From: Caulobacter sp.
Lineage (GTDB): Bacteria; Pseudomonadota; Alphaproteobacteria; Caulobacterales; Caulobacteraceae
DNA length: 38,856 bases
Assembly: GCA_028291265.1 (NCBI GenBank)
Contig: JAQGIK010000115.1
Location: 1-38,856, forward strand
Direction of reading: 5' to 3'
Shown: in pieces, positions 1 through 7,567 of the stretch
Position numbering within the stretch: position 1 is the stretch's first letter
Layout of the letters: the number at the start of each line of letters is the position of its first letter
Translations under genes and position numbers: made by a program
Notes under the pieces: generated by a model
Told to the model about the DNA's origin: nothing
Seen by the model: only the letters and a program-made list of their open reading frames with translations
The model's database searches: none

Positions 1-18
1 AAGCGCTGCGGCCGCGCC

Positions 19-47
19 TTGCCTAGCTGCCCGGGCAAGGGTATAGC
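19..47 (+). promoter_or_regulatory. candidate promoter of tRNA-Asn
   Basis: A -35-like TTGCCT (19-24) and a -10-like TATAGC (42-47) are separated by 17 nt and lie about 22 nt before the tRNA 5' end. The match to a sigma70-type promoter is by eye only. Confidence 0.45.
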
Positions 48-68
48 CCCGCCTCCGGCGCTAACCGT

Positions 69-144
69 TCCCCGGTAGCTCAGCTGGTAGAGCAGTCGGC
101 TGTTAACCGACTTGTCGCAGGTTCGAGTCCTGCCCGGGGAGCCA
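69..144 (+). tRNA. tRNA-Asn (GTT)
   Basis: A 76-nt cloverleaf with acceptor TCCCCGG (69-75) pairing with CCGGGGA (134-140), discriminator G and an encoded CCA (142-144). The anticodon loop is CTGTTAA with anticodon GTT, and the T-arm contains GTTCGAGTC. GTT reads Asn codons. It has its own upstream promoter-like sequence and is followed by the antiporter gene on the same strand. Confidence 0.97.
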
Positions 145-251
145 TCGGAAGTTTTCCACGACATTGGTCCATGCGGCCGCCGCTTCGCCAAGCTGGCGGA
201 ATCCGGTTAAGTCGGCTTGTCCGCCGTTGACCAGACATGGAGCCGCCCCTG

Positions 252-1835
252 ATGCATGCCGTTGGCGCGTTCGAGCTGGTGCTGGTGCTGCTGGCGCTCA
301 TCGTCGCGCTCCACTGGCTGGCCCTCAAGCTCAGGCTGCCGTCCTGCACCGCCCTGCTTATCGGCGGCGGCGCCCTGGCCTTCGCGCCGGGCCTGCCCTC
401 GGTCTCGCTCGACCCGGAGCTGGCGCTGGTGCTCTTCCTGCCGCCCCTCCTGATGGACGGCGCCTATTCCACGGCGCTCGGACGCTTCCGGCGCCACCTG
501 CCGGGCATCCTGTCGCTGGCGGTGGGCGCGGTGGTCTTCACCACCCTGGCCGTCGGCTTCGCCGCCCACTGGCTGGTCCCCGAGCTGCCCTGGGCCGCCT
601 GTTTCGCGCTGGGCGCCATCGTCTCGCCGCCCGACGCGATCTCGGCCCGGGCCGTGCTCAAGGACGTGACCCTGCCGCGTCGCCTGACCGCCCTGCTCGA
701 AGGCGAAAGCCTGCTCAATGACGCCACTGGCCTGATCCTGTTCCGCTTCGCGGTCGCCGCCACCCTGAGCGGCGTCTTCAACGCCGGCCAGGCCGCCTGG
801 AGCTTCGCCTTCGTCGCCATCGGCGGCGTCATCGTCGGCCTGGCGGTCGGGGTCGCCTGGGTCTTCCTGGTCAAGCGCCTGCGGGAGCGGACCCTGGCGG
901 TCGTCGCCACCGCCCTGCTCTGCTGGTCGGCCTATCTGGCCGGCGAGGCGGTCCATGTCTCGGGCGTCATCGCCACGGTGACCGCCGGGCTGGTCATGGG
1001 CTGGTATCAGCACGTGATCTTCTCGGCCCAGGTCCGGCTGATCGGCAACTCGTTCTCGCATGTGCTGGTCTTCGTGCTCGAGGCCATGGTCTTCATCCTG
1101 ATCGGCTTCTCCCTGCGCGACATGATCGAGCGGCTGGGCGGCATCGGCGCCGTGCCGGTGTCGATGCTCTATGTGGCGCTGGCCGTCGTCGCCACCGTCG
1201 TGCTGGCCCGCTTCGCCTGGATCCTCGGCTCGGACGCCCTCATCGCCCTGGGCCGCAAGGCCGGCCTGAAGCGCCTGCATCCGCTCGGCTGGCGACAGGG
1301 AACGGTGCTCGGCTGGGCCGGCATGCGGGGCGTCGTCACCCTGGCGGTGCCGCTGACCCTGCCGCTCGACATGCCCGGCCGCGACCTGATGCTGGTCTGC
1401 GCCTTCGCCGTCATCTTCGCGACCGTGGTGGTGCAGGGCTCCAGCCTGGGCTGGCTGATCCGCCTGGTGCGCCCCGTCGACGAGGAGCCGCCGGCCAGGA
1501 TGGCCATGCCGGCCGCCGAGGGCGCCATGGCCCGCGCCCGCCTGGCCATGGTCGAGACGCTGGCCTACGGCCCGGATGGCGCCCTGCTGCATCCCCAGAT
1601 CCTCGAGGAATACCGCAAGCGGGCCGGCTACATGGAGCGCTACGAGCAGCAGCCCGTCGAGGCCATGGAGATCCTGCGGCCGCATTTCGACGTCCTGCTG
1701 AAGGCCATCGCGGCGGGCCGGGCCGAGCTGATCCGCGTCCATAGGGCCGGCCTCATCGAAGACGAGGTCCTGCACGAACTGGAGCGCGACCTCGATGTCG
1801 AAGAGCTGGGGATCACCTTCCAGCGGGGCGAATAG
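252..1835 (+). CDS. Na+/H+ antiporter, CPA1/NhaP type
   Basis: Inner-membrane monovalent cation/proton antiporter, about 527 residues. Roughly twelve hydrophobic segments fill the first 400 residues, followed by a hydrophilic tail of about 110 residues, as is usual for bacterial CPA1 exchangers. Family motifs are visible: EGESLLNDATGLI, with the ND ion-binding pair, and GMRGVVTLAVPL. An ATG at 237 is also in frame, but the ATG at 252 has GGAG nine bases upstream (239-242) and gives a normal hydrophobic N-terminus, so 252 is preferred. The gene converges on the receiver protein with only 6 bp between stop codons. Na+ versus K+ selectivity cannot be read from the sequence. Confidence 0.9.
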   Translation: MHAVGAFELVLVLLALIVALHWLALKLRLPSCTALLIGGGALAFAPGLPSVSLDPELALVLFLPPLLMDGAYSTALGRFRRHLPGILSLAVGAVVFTTLAVGFAAHWLVPELPWAACFALGAIVSPPDAISARAVLKDVTLPRRLTALLEGESLLNDATGLILFRFAVAATLSGVFNAGQAAWSFAFVAIGGVIVGLAVGVAWVFLVKRLRERTLAVVATALLCWSAYLAGEAVHVSGVIATVTAGLVMGWYQHVIFSAQVRLIGNSFSHVLVFVLEAMVFILIGFSLRDMIERLGGIGAVPVSMLYVALAVVATVVLARFAWILGSDALIALGRKAGLKRLHPLGWRQGTVLGWAGMRGVVTLAVPLTLPLDMPGRDLMLVCAFAVIFATVVVQGSSLGWLIRLVRPVDEEPPARMAMPAAEGAMARARLAMVETLAYGPDGALLHPQILEEYRKRAGYMERYEQQPVEAMEILRPHFDVLLKAIAAGRAELIRVHRAGLIEDEVLHELERDLDVEELGITFQRGE

Positions 1836-1841
1836 GCGCCG

Positions 1842-2207
1842 TCAGCCCGCGAGCCCGCTCACCGCCTCCAGCAGTTCGTCGCCGTCCAGTGGCTTGGCCA
1901 GGGTGGCGTCGGCGCCGACCATGTCGGCCAGCTTGAGGATGTCGAAGTCGGCGAAGGCCCCGCGTCCGGAAATCGCCAGGATGCGGACGGCCGGAAAATG
2001 CTGCTTGACGGTGCGGATCAACTCGATGCCGTCCTGCTCGGGCATCAGCATGTCGGTGACGACAATGTCCGGCGAGCTCAGCGCGATCAGTTTCAGCGCA
2101 TGAGCGCCGTCCACCGCCTCCTGCGCCGTATGTCCGGCGCCGCGCAGCACCCGGCAGGCAGCCGTGCGAAACGCCCAGTCGTCGTCAACCACCAGTACGA
2201 ACGCCAT
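1842..2207 (-). CDS. single-domain response regulator (CheY-like receiver)
   Basis: A 121-residue protein consisting only of a REC domain. Visible residues are the acidic DDD cluster (8-10), the phospho-acceptor Asp in DIVVTD (residue 52), Ser in AISGRG (about 80) and Lys in AKPLDG (105). There is no output domain, so it probably acts by protein contact or as a phosphorelay intermediate, as CheY or DivK-type proteins do. The reading frame stays open further upstream, but the ATG at 2207 starts directly at the receiver fold (MAFVLVVDDD). No histidine kinase is adjacent. Confidence 0.9.
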   Translation of the reverse strand: MAFVLVVDDDWAFRTAACRVLRGAGHTAQEAVDGAHALKLIALSSPDIVVTDMLMPEQDGIELIRTVKQHFPAVRILAISGRGAFADFDILKLADMVGADATLAKPLDGDELLEAVSGLAG

Positions 2208-2322
2208 CGCTGCCCGCAACCCGACCCAAATCAAGGAATCTGCTAGGCCATGCGTCGCGGCGACGCCAGCGGAATCGACCCAGTATGGGCTTTTTGTACA
2301 ACCCTGTGGCGTGAAGCCTCGT

Positions 2323-2817
2323 CTAGGCGCCGGCCTTGCGCCAGGCCGCCTCGGCCGCGTCCACCGCCGCCTGCGCCTTGTCGAGCGTCCGCTCGACTCG
2401 CGCCTGCTCATCCGACAGCCTGGCTTTCGCCGCCTCGACAGCCTTTTCGAGATCGGCGAGCCGCCGCTCGCCCTCCGCCTGGGCCGCATCGAGGGCCGCC
2501 CGCGCCTTGTCCAGCCGGGCCCGGCTCGGCGCCTTGCGGGGCCCGGCGCCCTTCGAGGCCTCGGCCAGCGCCCCGGACCAGTCGCTGTCGGCCGGCCCGG
2601 CGGTGAACTTGCCGCCTGTCTTCGGTCGCTTCAGTGGCACGCCCGGCAGCGCATTGGCCGCCTCGACCAGGTCGGCGTCCTTCGTCAGACCCGCCAGGCC
2701 CTGAGCAAACAGGTTCTGGTGCACGCCGAACGCTTCCAGCGCCGCCGACTGGTTCGGCGCCGCGACGATCCACTGATTCAGGCCGTCGATCTCGGCGGTG
2801 TAGGTGCGCAGGGCCAT
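2323..2817 (-). CDS. conserved hypothetical protein with C-terminal coiled coil
   Basis: A 164-residue soluble protein. The first 65 residues form a compact domain (MALRTYTAEIDGLNQWIVAA...) and residues 90-164 are an Ala/Glu/Arg/Lys-rich heptad-like coiled coil. Coiled coils of this composition are often loosely labelled TolA-like, but there is no TolA transmembrane anchor or C-terminal domain here. No signal peptide is seen. It follows the MbtH-like gene on the same strand with a 30-bp gap and may be cotranscribed. Function unknown. Confidence 0.75.
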   Translation of the reverse strand: MALRTYTAEIDGLNQWIVAAPNQSAALEAFGVHQNLFAQGLAGLTKDADLVEAANALPGVPLKRPKTGGKFTAGPADSDWSGALAEASKGAGPRKAPSRARLDKARAALDAAQAEGERRLADLEKAVEAAKARLSDEQARVERTLDKAQAAVDAAEAAWRKAGA

Positions 2818-2847
2818 GCAGGCAGAACGCCCGCGCCCGCCCGCCGT

Positions 2848-3066
2848 TCAGCCGTCGCGGCTTTCGTCCATCTTCTTGCGCAGGCTGAGGGGCCGCATGT
2901 CGATCCAGACCTCCTCGATATAGGCGAGGCATTCGGCCTTGAGACCGCTCTTGCCGGCCTTGCTCCAGCCCAGCGGCAGCTCGCGGTGGGCCGGCCAGAT
3001 CGAGTACTGCTCCTCGTGATTGACCACCACCTCGTAGATCGTGGTGTCTTCCCGCTCGTCCCTCAT
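2848..3066 (-). CDS. MbtH-like protein (orphan)
   Basis: A 72-residue protein with the MbtH signature: a [13 protein letters not shown] stretch, then GW, then a C-terminal [14 protein letters not shown]. The three invariant tryptophans are present, and the usual WTD is WID. MbtH-like proteins are chaperones or activators of NRPS adenylation domains. The start at 3066 is set by AAGGAG six bases upstream and by family length; an in-frame ATG at 3114 would add 16 unrelated residues. No adenylation domain, thioesterase or transporter for a peptide product lies in the window, so its partner must be elsewhere or unconventional. Confidence 0.9.
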   Translation of the reverse strand: MRDEREDTTIYEVVVNHEEQYSIWPAHRELPLGWSKAGKSGLKAECLAYIEEVWIDMRPLSLRKKMDESRDG

Positions 3067-3139
3067 GATGCACTCCTTGTCGGAGCACCCTGCCGCCTCC
3101 AGCAGGATCGTCAAGGTAGCGCCCGCTGGAATGCGACCC

Positions 3140-3916
3140 TCAGTCGACCGCGACCGTGTAGTTCAACGCCAGCCGGCCGCCGTCGGGATACAGGGTCTGG
3201 CCGGTGAAGTAGCTGGCGTCCTCGCTGGCCAGGAACACCGCCACCTTGCCGATCTCCTCGGGCTCGCCGAACCGCTTCAGCGGCGTGCGCGACAGGATGC
3301 CTCTGGCGGCGTCGGGGCTGTTCATGACGCCCTTGAGGATGTCGGTGGCGATGGTGCCGGGGCCGATGGCGTTGACCCGGATGCCGTGCGGCGCGAGGCC
3401 CAGGGCCATCGCCTTGGTCAGCTGGTTGATCGCGCCCTTGCTGGTCACGTAGGCCAGCTGGGCCGGAATGGCCATCACTGCGTTGATCGAGCTCATGTTG
3501 ATGATCGAGCCCTTCAGGCCCGCCGCCACCATGCGCTGAGCCACCGCCTGGCCGATGACGAAGGCGGCCCGGATGTTGACCCCCATGACGCGGTCGAAGT
3601 CCTCGAGTCTGGCGGTCAGGATGTCCCCCGCGGCCAGGATGCCGGCGTTGCTGACCAGCAGGTCGATGGGCCCGATGGCCTCGGCCGCCTTGGCCACGGC
3701 CGCCAGCGCCGCCTCGGCGTCGCCGACATCGCAGGCCAGGCCGACGGCCTTGCGCCCGGTCTCGGCGGCGATCGCCGTGGCGGCCGCCTCGACGCCCGCC
3801 AGATCGATATCGAGCAGCACCACGTCGGCGCCTTCACGCGCGAACGCCTGGGCGCAGGCCAGGCCGATGCCGTGCGCCGCCCCGGTGACCAGCGCCTTGC
3901 GACCCTGCAGCTTCAC
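3140..3916 (-). CDS. SDR family NAD(P)-dependent oxidoreductase
   Basis: A 258-residue classical short-chain dehydrogenase. It has the TGAAHGIG cofactor motif (residues 11-18), NAG (90-92), the catalytic Ser in NMSS (about 142), and YVTSK with Tyr156 and Lys160. Asp36 at the end of the second strand favours NAD(H). It starts with GTG at 3916, directly abutting the TAG of the glyoxalase gene, and is the last gene of the kynurenine operon. The substrate is not evident; the neighbours suggest oxidation or reduction of a carbonyl or alcohol intermediate. Confidence 0.9.
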   Translation of the reverse strand: MKLQGRKALVTGAAHGIGLACAQAFAREGADVVLLDIDLAGVEAAATAIAAETGRKAVGLACDVGDAEAALAAVAKAAEAIGPIDLLVSNAGILAAGDILTARLEDFDRVMGVNIRAAFVIGQAVAQRMVAAGLKGSIINMSSINAVMAIPAQLAYVTSKGAINQLTKAMALGLAPHGIRVNAIGPGTIATDILKGVMNSPDAARGILSRTPLKRFGEPEEIGKVAVFLASEDASYFTGQTLYPDGGRLALNYTVAVD

Positions 3917-4357
3917 CTACCAGACCCCCGTGTTGGGCATCGAGGCCCAGGGCTCCTGCGGCGGCAGGTTCGGGCCTTTTTGCAGCAGCTCGATGGAGAT
4001 GCCGTCCGGCGAGCGGACGAAGGCCATGTGGCCGTCACGCGGCGGCCGGTTGATGGTCACTCCGCCGTCGGCCAGCCGCTGGCAGATGGCGTAGATGTCC
4101 TCGACCGCATAGGCCAGGTGGCCGAAGTTGCGACCGCCCTGGTAGTCCTCCGGGTCCCAGTTGTGGGTCAGCTCGACCATCGGGCCCTTGCGCTCAGCAG
4201 CCAGCGCGACGTCGTCCGGCGCGGCCAGGAAGACCAGGGTGAAGCGGCCGCCCTGGTTGTCGTAGCGGCTGACCTCGGCCAGCCCCAGCTTGGCGCAATA
4301 GAAGTCGAGCGCCGCGTCGAGGTCGGCGACCCGGACCATGGTGTGGAGGTACTGCAT
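3917..4357 (-). CDS. gloA: lactoylglutathione lyase-like VOC protein (glyoxalase I)
   Basis: A 146-residue VOC-fold protein close in layout to glyoxalase I, which converts the methylglyoxal-glutathione hemithioacetal to S-lactoylglutathione. It begins [20 protein letters not shown], and all four expected metal ligands are visible (His5, Glu62 in VELTHNW, His80 in FGHLAYAV, Glu123 in ISIELLQKG). The C-terminus (about residues 130-146) differs from GloA. AAGAGGAG lies upstream of the ATG at 4357. It is 11 bp downstream of kynU and abuts the SDR, so it is cotranscribed with kynurenine genes. A role on another metabolite is possible. Confidence 0.8.
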   Translation of the reverse strand: MQYLHTMVRVADLDAALDFYCAKLGLAEVSRYDNQGGRFTLVFLAAPDDVALAAERKGPMVELTHNWDPEDYQGGRNFGHLAYAVEDIYAICQRLADGGVTINRPPRDGHMAFVRSPDGISIELLQKGPNLPPQEPWASMPNTGVW

Positions 4358-4368
4358 GGCGGCTCCTC

Positions 4369-5601
4369 TTAAGTGACTGCCGCGCGTTGGCGGAACTGGG
4401 GTTGATCGTAGGCGCCGCTGGCGACGACCTCGCCGAGGATGTCGGCGGCCTGCGCCACCTGGGCGAAGCTCAAGGTCAACGGCGAGAAGCCGAAGCGGGC
4501 GATGTCGGGATCGCGGAAATCGCCGATGACGCCGCGGGCGATCAGGGTCTGGACGATGGCGTAGCCGTCGGGGTGCGAAAAGCTGACGTGGCCGCCGCGC
4601 AGTTCCGCGTCGCGCGGCGTCACCAGCCGCAGTTCGGCGCCCGCAGGCCCGGCCTCGACACGCTGGATGAAGAGGCCGGTCAGCGCCGCGGCCTTGGCCC
4701 GTAGCGCCTTGGGGCCCGCCTTGACGCTGAGCGCCACGCCGCACTCGAGCGCGCTGACGCCGAGCACGGGCGGCGTGCCGCAGGCGAAGCGGGCAATGCC
4801 GCCGGCCGGGTCGTAGGCGTCTTGGAAGGTGAAGGGCGCGGCATGGCCCATCCAGCCCGACAGCGGCGAGACCAGCGTCGCTTGATGGCGCCTGGCCACG
4901 AACAGGAAGGCCGGCGCCCCCGGCCCGCCGTTCAGGTACTTGTAGCCGCAGCCGACCGCCAGGTCGGCGCCGCAGCCGTTGAGATCGACCTCCAGCACGC
5001 CGGCGCTGTGGCTGAGGTCCCAGATGACCAGGGCCCCGACCGCATGGGCCGCGGCCGTCAGCCGGGCCATGTCGCGGATGCGGGCGGTCTTGTAGTGGGC
5101 GTGGCAGAGGACCAGCACCGCCACGTCTTCGCTGAGCGCCGCCTCGATTTCTTCGGAAGGCCGCAGCTCCAGCCGTCGCCCCTCGCCCAAGGTCCGGACG
5201 GTCCCTTCCAGCATGTAGAGGTCGGTCGGAAAATCGCCCGGCTCCGACAGCACGACCTTGCGGCCGGGCCGCGCCTGCATGGCGGCGACGGCCAGCTTGA
5301 ACAGGTTGGCCGAGGTCGAGTCGGCGACGATCACCTCTCCGGCCTCGGCCCCGATCAACCCGGCGATGGCGTCGCCGACCCGGCGCGGGGCCCCGATCCA
5401 GTCGTGGTCGTTCCAGCCGCGGATCAGGCTGTGGCCCCATTCCTGCTCGACGACCTCGCGCATGCGGGCCCGCGCCGCCTTGGGCAAGGGCCCCAGCGAA
5501 TTGCCGTCGAGGTAGAGGACTCCCTCCGGGATCTCGAACTCATGCCGCAGACTGCTGAGCGGATCGGCGGCGTCGAGCGCCTGAATGTCGGCGTCGGTCA
5601 T
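4369..5601 (-). CDS. kynU: kynureninase
   Basis: A 410-residue PLP enzyme (EC 3.7.1.3) that cleaves L-kynurenine to anthranilate and alanine. Motifs are [12 protein letters not shown] near residue 30, FPTD (124-127), DLSHSAG (195-201), and the PLP lysine in [12 protein letters not shown] (Lys221). Length is normal for the family. The ATG at 5601 directly follows the TAG of kynB, so translation is probably coupled. With kynB it forms the last two steps of tryptophan to anthranilate; tryptophan 2,3-dioxygenase is not in the window. Confidence 0.95.
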   Translation of the reverse strand: MTDADIQALDAADPLSSLRHEFEIPEGVLYLDGNSLGPLPKAARARMREVVEQEWGHSLIRGWNDHDWIGAPRRVGDAIAGLIGAEAGEVIVADSTSANLFKLAVAAMQARPGRKVVLSEPGDFPTDLYMLEGTVRTLGEGRRLELRPSEEIEAALSEDVAVLVLCHAHYKTARIRDMARLTAAAHAVGALVIWDLSHSAGVLEVDLNGCGADLAVGCGYKYLNGGPGAPAFLFVARRHQATLVSPLSGWMGHAAPFTFQDAYDPAGGIARFACGTPPVLGVSALECGVALSVKAGPKALRAKAAALTGLFIQRVEAGPAGAELRLVTPRDAELRGGHVSFSHPDGYAIVQTLIARGVIGDFRDPDIARFGFSPLTLSFAQVAQAADILGEVVASGAYDQPQFRQRAAVT

Positions 5602-6234
5602 CTAGCTCAGCTCACGCAACACGGCCCGCACCGGCGAGGCGTCCAGCCCGACCAGCGGCAGCGGCAGGGCGATCAGTTCATAGTCCCCCGCCGGCGGCGC
5701 GGTCAGCACCAGCCCCTCGAGGATGGCCATGCCCCGCGCCGCCACCCGGCGGTGGGCGTCCATGGTCTTGGAGGTCTCCGGATCGAGCGAGGCGGTGTCG
5801 ACCCCGATCAGCTTGACCCCATGGTCGGCGAGCAGGTCGATGGTTTCCGGCGCGATGGCCTTGAAATCGCTGTCCCAGGCCTCGTGCGGGAAGGCCTCGT
5901 AGGTCCGCAGCAGCACCCGCGCCGGAACCCCGTCCAGCGCCCCGGCCACGTCGCCCGGTTCGATTCGCGCCCCGGCTGCGCGCACGTCGATCAGCCGGCA
6001 GGGCCCCAGATAGACGGCCAGATCGACCGCCTCGGCCGTCACCCCGTCCGCGTCATAGTGAAACGGCGAGTCCCCATGTGTGCCGGCATGTGCCGACTGG
6101 CTGAAGCGGCCGACATTGACCGGCGTCCCCGGCCCCATGCTCCAGACGCCGCCGCTGTCGAACGGGGTATCGCCCGGCCAGCTGGGCATTCCGGGGCGAA
6201 GCGGCTGGGTGATGTCCCACAGTCGGGCGGTCAT
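5602..6234 (-). CDS. kynB: kynurenine formamidase (arylformamidase)
   Basis: A 210-residue metal-dependent cyclase-fold hydrolase (EC 3.5.1.9) converting N-formylkynurenine to kynurenine. The family motif [13 protein letters not shown] (residues 49-61) supplies the His/His/Asp/His ligand set. The ATG at 6234 gives the canonical start [12 protein letters not shown]; an ATG at 6300 would add 22 low-complexity residues and is disfavoured. It is the first gene of the kynB-kynU-gloA-SDR operon and is divergent from the efflux operon, with 208 bp between the starts. Confidence 0.94.
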   Translation of the reverse strand: MTARLWDITQPLRPGMPSWPGDTPFDSGGVWSMGPGTPVNVGRFSQSAHAGTHGDSPFHYDADGVTAEAVDLAVYLGPCRLIDVRAAGARIEPGDVAGALDGVPARVLLRTYEAFPHEAWDSDFKAIAPETIDLLADHGVKLIGVDTASLDPETSKTMDAHRRVAARGMAILEGLVLTAPPAGDYELIALPLPLVGLDASPVRAVLRELS

Positions 6235-6321
6235 GACTGCGCTTATGGGACCTCGCCGCGGCGATTGGAAGGCCTGCGCTTCCGCCGCCACATCGGCCAT
6301 GGAACTTGGACGTTTCAGGTC

Positions 6322-6380
6322 ATTCTGTCCGGAATTTCATTTGCCCACATCGGGTGCATCCGGCTATCAGAACACTGTTC
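6322..6380. promoter_or_regulatory. divergent intergenic region with two dyads (kyn operon / efflux operon)
   Basis: Two dyad sequences lie between the kynB and adaptor starts: the imperfect 14-bp ATTCTGTCCGGAAT (6322-6335) and the 11-bp GAACACTGTTC (6370-6380), whose arms are perfect around one central base. The surroundings are AT-richer than the genes. Either could be an operator. No regulator gene is adjacent, so the assignment is tentative. Confidence 0.3.
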
Positions 6381-6442
6381 AGATTACTCTTGGGGATAGG
6401 CGCGCCCGACGCGACAGGTCGGCTGCGCCCATAGGGCCGGTT

Positions 6443-7567
6443 ATGCAGATCAAACAATCTCATCTTGTCGCCGCGGCGATCCTGGGCGGCGTGGTGCTGC
6501 TCTTCGTCATTGGCGGCCTGGTCAGCCTCGTGACCAAGAAGCCGGCGGCCCCGGCGGCCGAAGCCAAGCCCCAGGCCATCATGGTCACCACCCGCGTCAT
6601 CGAGCCGGAGCTGCGTCCCGGCGCCATCGTCCTGCGCGGTCGCACCGAAGCGGCCCGCACCGTCATCGTCCGCGCCGAGACCGCCGGCCCGGTCGCCGCC
6701 GTCCCGGCCTCGGAAGGCAGCTTCGTGCGCCGCGGGGCCATCCTCTGCCGCCTCTCGGTCGACGCCCGCCAGGCCTCGCTCGACCAGGCCCGCGCCACCC
6801 TGAAATCCCGCCAGCTGCAGATGCAGGCCTCCCAGCGCCTGGCCGCCCAGGGCTATCGCTCCCAGACCCAGGTCCTGCAGGACCAGTCCAACCTCGACTC
6901 GGCCATGGCCGGCGTGCGTCAGGCCGAAGTGCTGCTCGGCCAGGTCAACGTCCGCGCCCCGTTCAGCGGCGTCTTCGACCGCCGCGAGGCCGAGGTCGGT
7001 TCCTATCTGTCCCCCGGCGGCGCCTGCGGCACCATGCTGGAACTGGACCCGCTGGTCATCGTCGCCGATCTGGCCGAAAGCCAGATCGGCAAGGTCCGCG
7101 TCGGCGAGGCGGCCACCGCCACCCTGACCACCGGCGAGACCTTGAGCGGCCGCATCCGCTTCGTCGCCCGCGACGCCGATCCCCAGACCCGCACCTACCG
7201 CGTCGAGATCGTCGCCTCCAACCCGAGCAGCCGCGCCCGCTCGGGCCTGTCGGCCGACGTCCGCATCGCCACACCCGCCTCGACCGCCCACCGCCTGCCC
7301 TCCTCGGCCCTGGTGCTGGGTTCCAGCGGCCGTCAGGGCGTCCGCCACATCGTCGGGGCCGGCCAGGTCGTCTTCACCCCCATCGACATTCTCGAGCAGG
7401 GCCCGGACGGCATTTGGGTCAGTGGCCTCGAAGGCCCGATCAACCTGATCATCGCCGGCCAGGCCTTCGTCAACGAAGGCCAGACCGTCCGCGTCAAGGC
7501 CGAGACCGCCGCCGCTGCTCCGGCGCCGATCCCGGTCGCCGCGCCCGCCAAGGCTGCCCACCAATGA
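6443..7567 (+). CDS. efflux RND transporter periplasmic adaptor (MFP/HlyD family)
   Basis: A 374-residue membrane fusion protein that would link an RND permease to an outer-membrane channel. One N-terminal membrane segment (about residues 8-30) is followed by an Ala/Pro linker, a beta-barrel and biotinyl-lipoyl halves (GPVAAVPASEGSFVRRGAIL; VRAPFSGVFDRREAEVGSYL) and a short alpha-hairpin between them. There is no lipobox cysteine. The open frame extends back to 6080, but the ATG at 6443 begins the signal/anchor. The stop overlaps the permease start (ATGA at 7564-7567). Confidence 0.92.
   Translation: MQIKQSHLVAAAILGGVVLLFVIGGLVSLVTKKPAAPAAEAKPQAIMVTTRVIEPELRPGAIVLRGRTEAARTVIVRAETAGPVAAVPASEGSFVRRGAILCRLSVDARQASLDQARATLKSRQLQMQASQRLAAQGYRSQTQVLQDQSNLDSAMAGVRQAEVLLGQVNVRAPFSGVFDRREAEVGSYLSPGGACGTMLELDPLVIVADLAESQIGKVRVGEAATATLTTGETLSGRIRFVARDADPQTRTYRVEIVASNPSSRARSGLSADVRIATPASTAHRLPSSALVLGSSGRQGVRHIVGAGQVVFTPIDILEQGPDGIWVSGLEGPINLIIAGQAFVNEGQTVRVKAETAAAAPAPIPVAAPAKAAHQ

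Noticed and set aside
207..1775. Long minus-strand ORF (522 codons) opposite the antiporter
   Set aside because: It has Gln/Asp/Gly/His-rich composition with no domain, the standard antisense shadow of a high-GC gene; the plus strand encodes a clear CPA1 antiporter.
6370..6380. GAACACTGTTC as a LexA box
   Set aside because: The spacing and orientation differ from the alphaproteobacterial direct repeat GTTC-N7-GTTC.
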